Source of the DNA: Opitutales bacterium
GTDB lineage: Bacteria; Verrucomicrobiota; Verrucomicrobiia; Opitutales; Intestinicryptomonadaceae
Assembly: GCA_017633865.1 (NCBI GenBank)
Contig: JAGBOM010000154.1
Span: 1-5,497 of the forward strand
Reading direction: 5' to 3'
DNA length: 5,497 nucleotides
Below, one piece after another: positions 4,831 through 5,497 of this stretch (position 1 is the stretch's first letter; each line of letters opens with the position of its first letter). The notes below the pieces were generated by a model that had not been told where the DNA came from, ran no database searches, and saw only the letters and a list, made by a program, of their open reading frames with translations. The position numbers were made by a program, and so were the translations under genes.

Positions 4831-5497
4831 ACTTTATTTCGCGCAAAATATCTTGCGGGCGGCGCTTTGTTTCGAGGTAGATTTTGGACATGTAGTGCCC
4901 CAAAATCCCGAGGCAGCAAAGCTGTATTCCGCTAAGGAAAAACAGTATGCAGACCATCGACGTCCAGCCCCCCACGGAGTTGTGGAACATCAGCTGGCGG
5001 AGCGAAAGCAGCACTATCGCGAGCGCGGAAAACGCGCAGAAAGCCCCGCCTATTCCCGCGACGATTTTTAGCGGCACGGTTGAGAACGACGAGAGCGCGT
5101 CGAGCGAATACGCCAGAAGCTGCCAAAAGCTCCACTTGGTTTTGCCCGCGGCGCGCTCGACGTTGTCGAACTCAATCCATTTGGTTTTGAACCCGACCCA
5201 TTCGTAAAAGCCCTTTATGAAGCGGTTGTATTCGCCGAGCTGTAAAACGGCGTCCAAAACCTTGCGGTTCATGAGCCTGAAGTCGCGCGCGCCCTCGCGG
5301 AATTTTAGGGGCGAGCAGAAGTTCAGGACTTTGTAGAACGCGCGGGCGAAAAACGTGCGCACCGGCGGCTCTCCCGCGCGGGTGCGGCGGCGGGTTGCGA
5401 CGCTGTCGAAGCCGCAGAACAGGACGTCCTTAAACATTTCCTTTAAAAGCGAGGGCGGGTCTTGCAGGTCGGCGTCCATAATCGCGATGTAGTCGCC
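4829..5497 (-). CDS. Glycosyltransferase family 2, GtrB/DPM1-type (partial, N-terminus missing)
   Basis: The frame is open to the right edge and ends at TAG 4829-4831, giving 222 visible residues. Proteins of this group are usually about 310-320 residues, so roughly the first 90, including the nucleotide-sugar-binding start of the GT-A fold, lie outside. The visible part begins GDYIAIMDADLQDPP, with the DxD metal-binding motif at 8-10. It continues with GARDFRLMNR at 69-78, AGKTKWSFWQL at 117-127, and SFSTVPLKI at 137-145. Two membrane spans follow at about 143-168 and 178-203, and a tail KIYLETKRRPQDIL at 205-218. This matches enzymes that transfer a sugar from a nucleotide donor to undecaprenyl or dolichyl phosphate at the cytoplasmic face, feeding O-antigen, lipid A or glycoprotein modification. 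Donor sugar and acceptor cannot be told from this fragment. It is convergent with the ABC operon and shares its terminator; its upstream partners are not visible. Confidence 0.92.
   Translation of the reverse strand, partial: GDYIAIMDADLQDPPSLLKEMFKDVLFCGFDSVATRRRTRAGEPPVRTFFARAFYKVLNFCSPLKFREGARDFRLMNRKVLDAVLQLGEYNRFIKGFYEWVGFKTKWIEFDNVERAAGKTKWSFWQLLAYSLDALSSFSTVPLKIVAGIGGAFCAFSALAIVLLSLRQLMFHNSVGGWTSMVCILFFLSGIQLCCLGILGHYMSKIYLETKRRPQDILREIK

Overview
The window is a stretch of bacterial chromosome from a Gram-negative-type organism. A lipoprotein-type substrate-binding protein, a Sec-secreted protein and a polyprenol-phosphate-type glycosyltransferase all fit a diderm. Coding DNA is rich in GCG/GGC/GCC codons, while the spaces between genes are AT-rich with long A and T runs. 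The single tRNA does not encode its CCA tail. Taxonomy cannot be fixed from this. The style is compatible with the Verrucomicrobiota/PVC group, but that is a guess. Most of the content is ordinary; the unusual part is the repeat-rich intergenic DNA between about 745 and 1980.

Layout, left to right. (1) 1-609 (+): the 3' part of a single-pass membrane protein, possibly an anti-sigma-factor-like protein. (2) 672-744 (+): a tRNA with a CAU anticodon. (3) 745-1149: no convincing gene. It holds two near-identical 71/72-bp palindromic repeats (769-839 and 924-995), each built round a terminator-like hairpin, the first nested in a larger imperfect palindrome (745-875). Further small hairpins lead into the next gene. 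(4) 1150-1848 (+): a secreted protein of unknown function. (5) 1849-2053: a long imperfect hairpin (1877-1978), a candidate promoter and a strong ribosome binding site. (6) 2054-4663 (+): a compact three-gene operon for a NitT/TauT-family ABC importer, in the order binding lipoprotein, ATPase, permease, with gene boundaries separated by 1 nt or overlapping by 4 nt. (7) 4719-4761: a bidirectional intrinsic terminator between convergent genes. (8) 4829-5497 (-): the C-terminal two thirds of a GT2 glycosyltransferase of the GtrB/DPM1 type, running off the right edge.

How the genes work together. The three ABC genes form one functional unit: the lipoprotein captures a small anion or organic ligand, the permease forms the channel as a presumed homodimer, and the ATPase drives import. 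The substrate cannot be read from the sequence. The other genes show no clear link to it. The most notable structural signal is a 20-bp sequence directly after the tRNA (745-764) that recurs inverted at 1946-1965 with 19/20 identity. Together the two copies bracket the palindromic repeats and the secreted-protein gene in a segment of about 1.2 kb.
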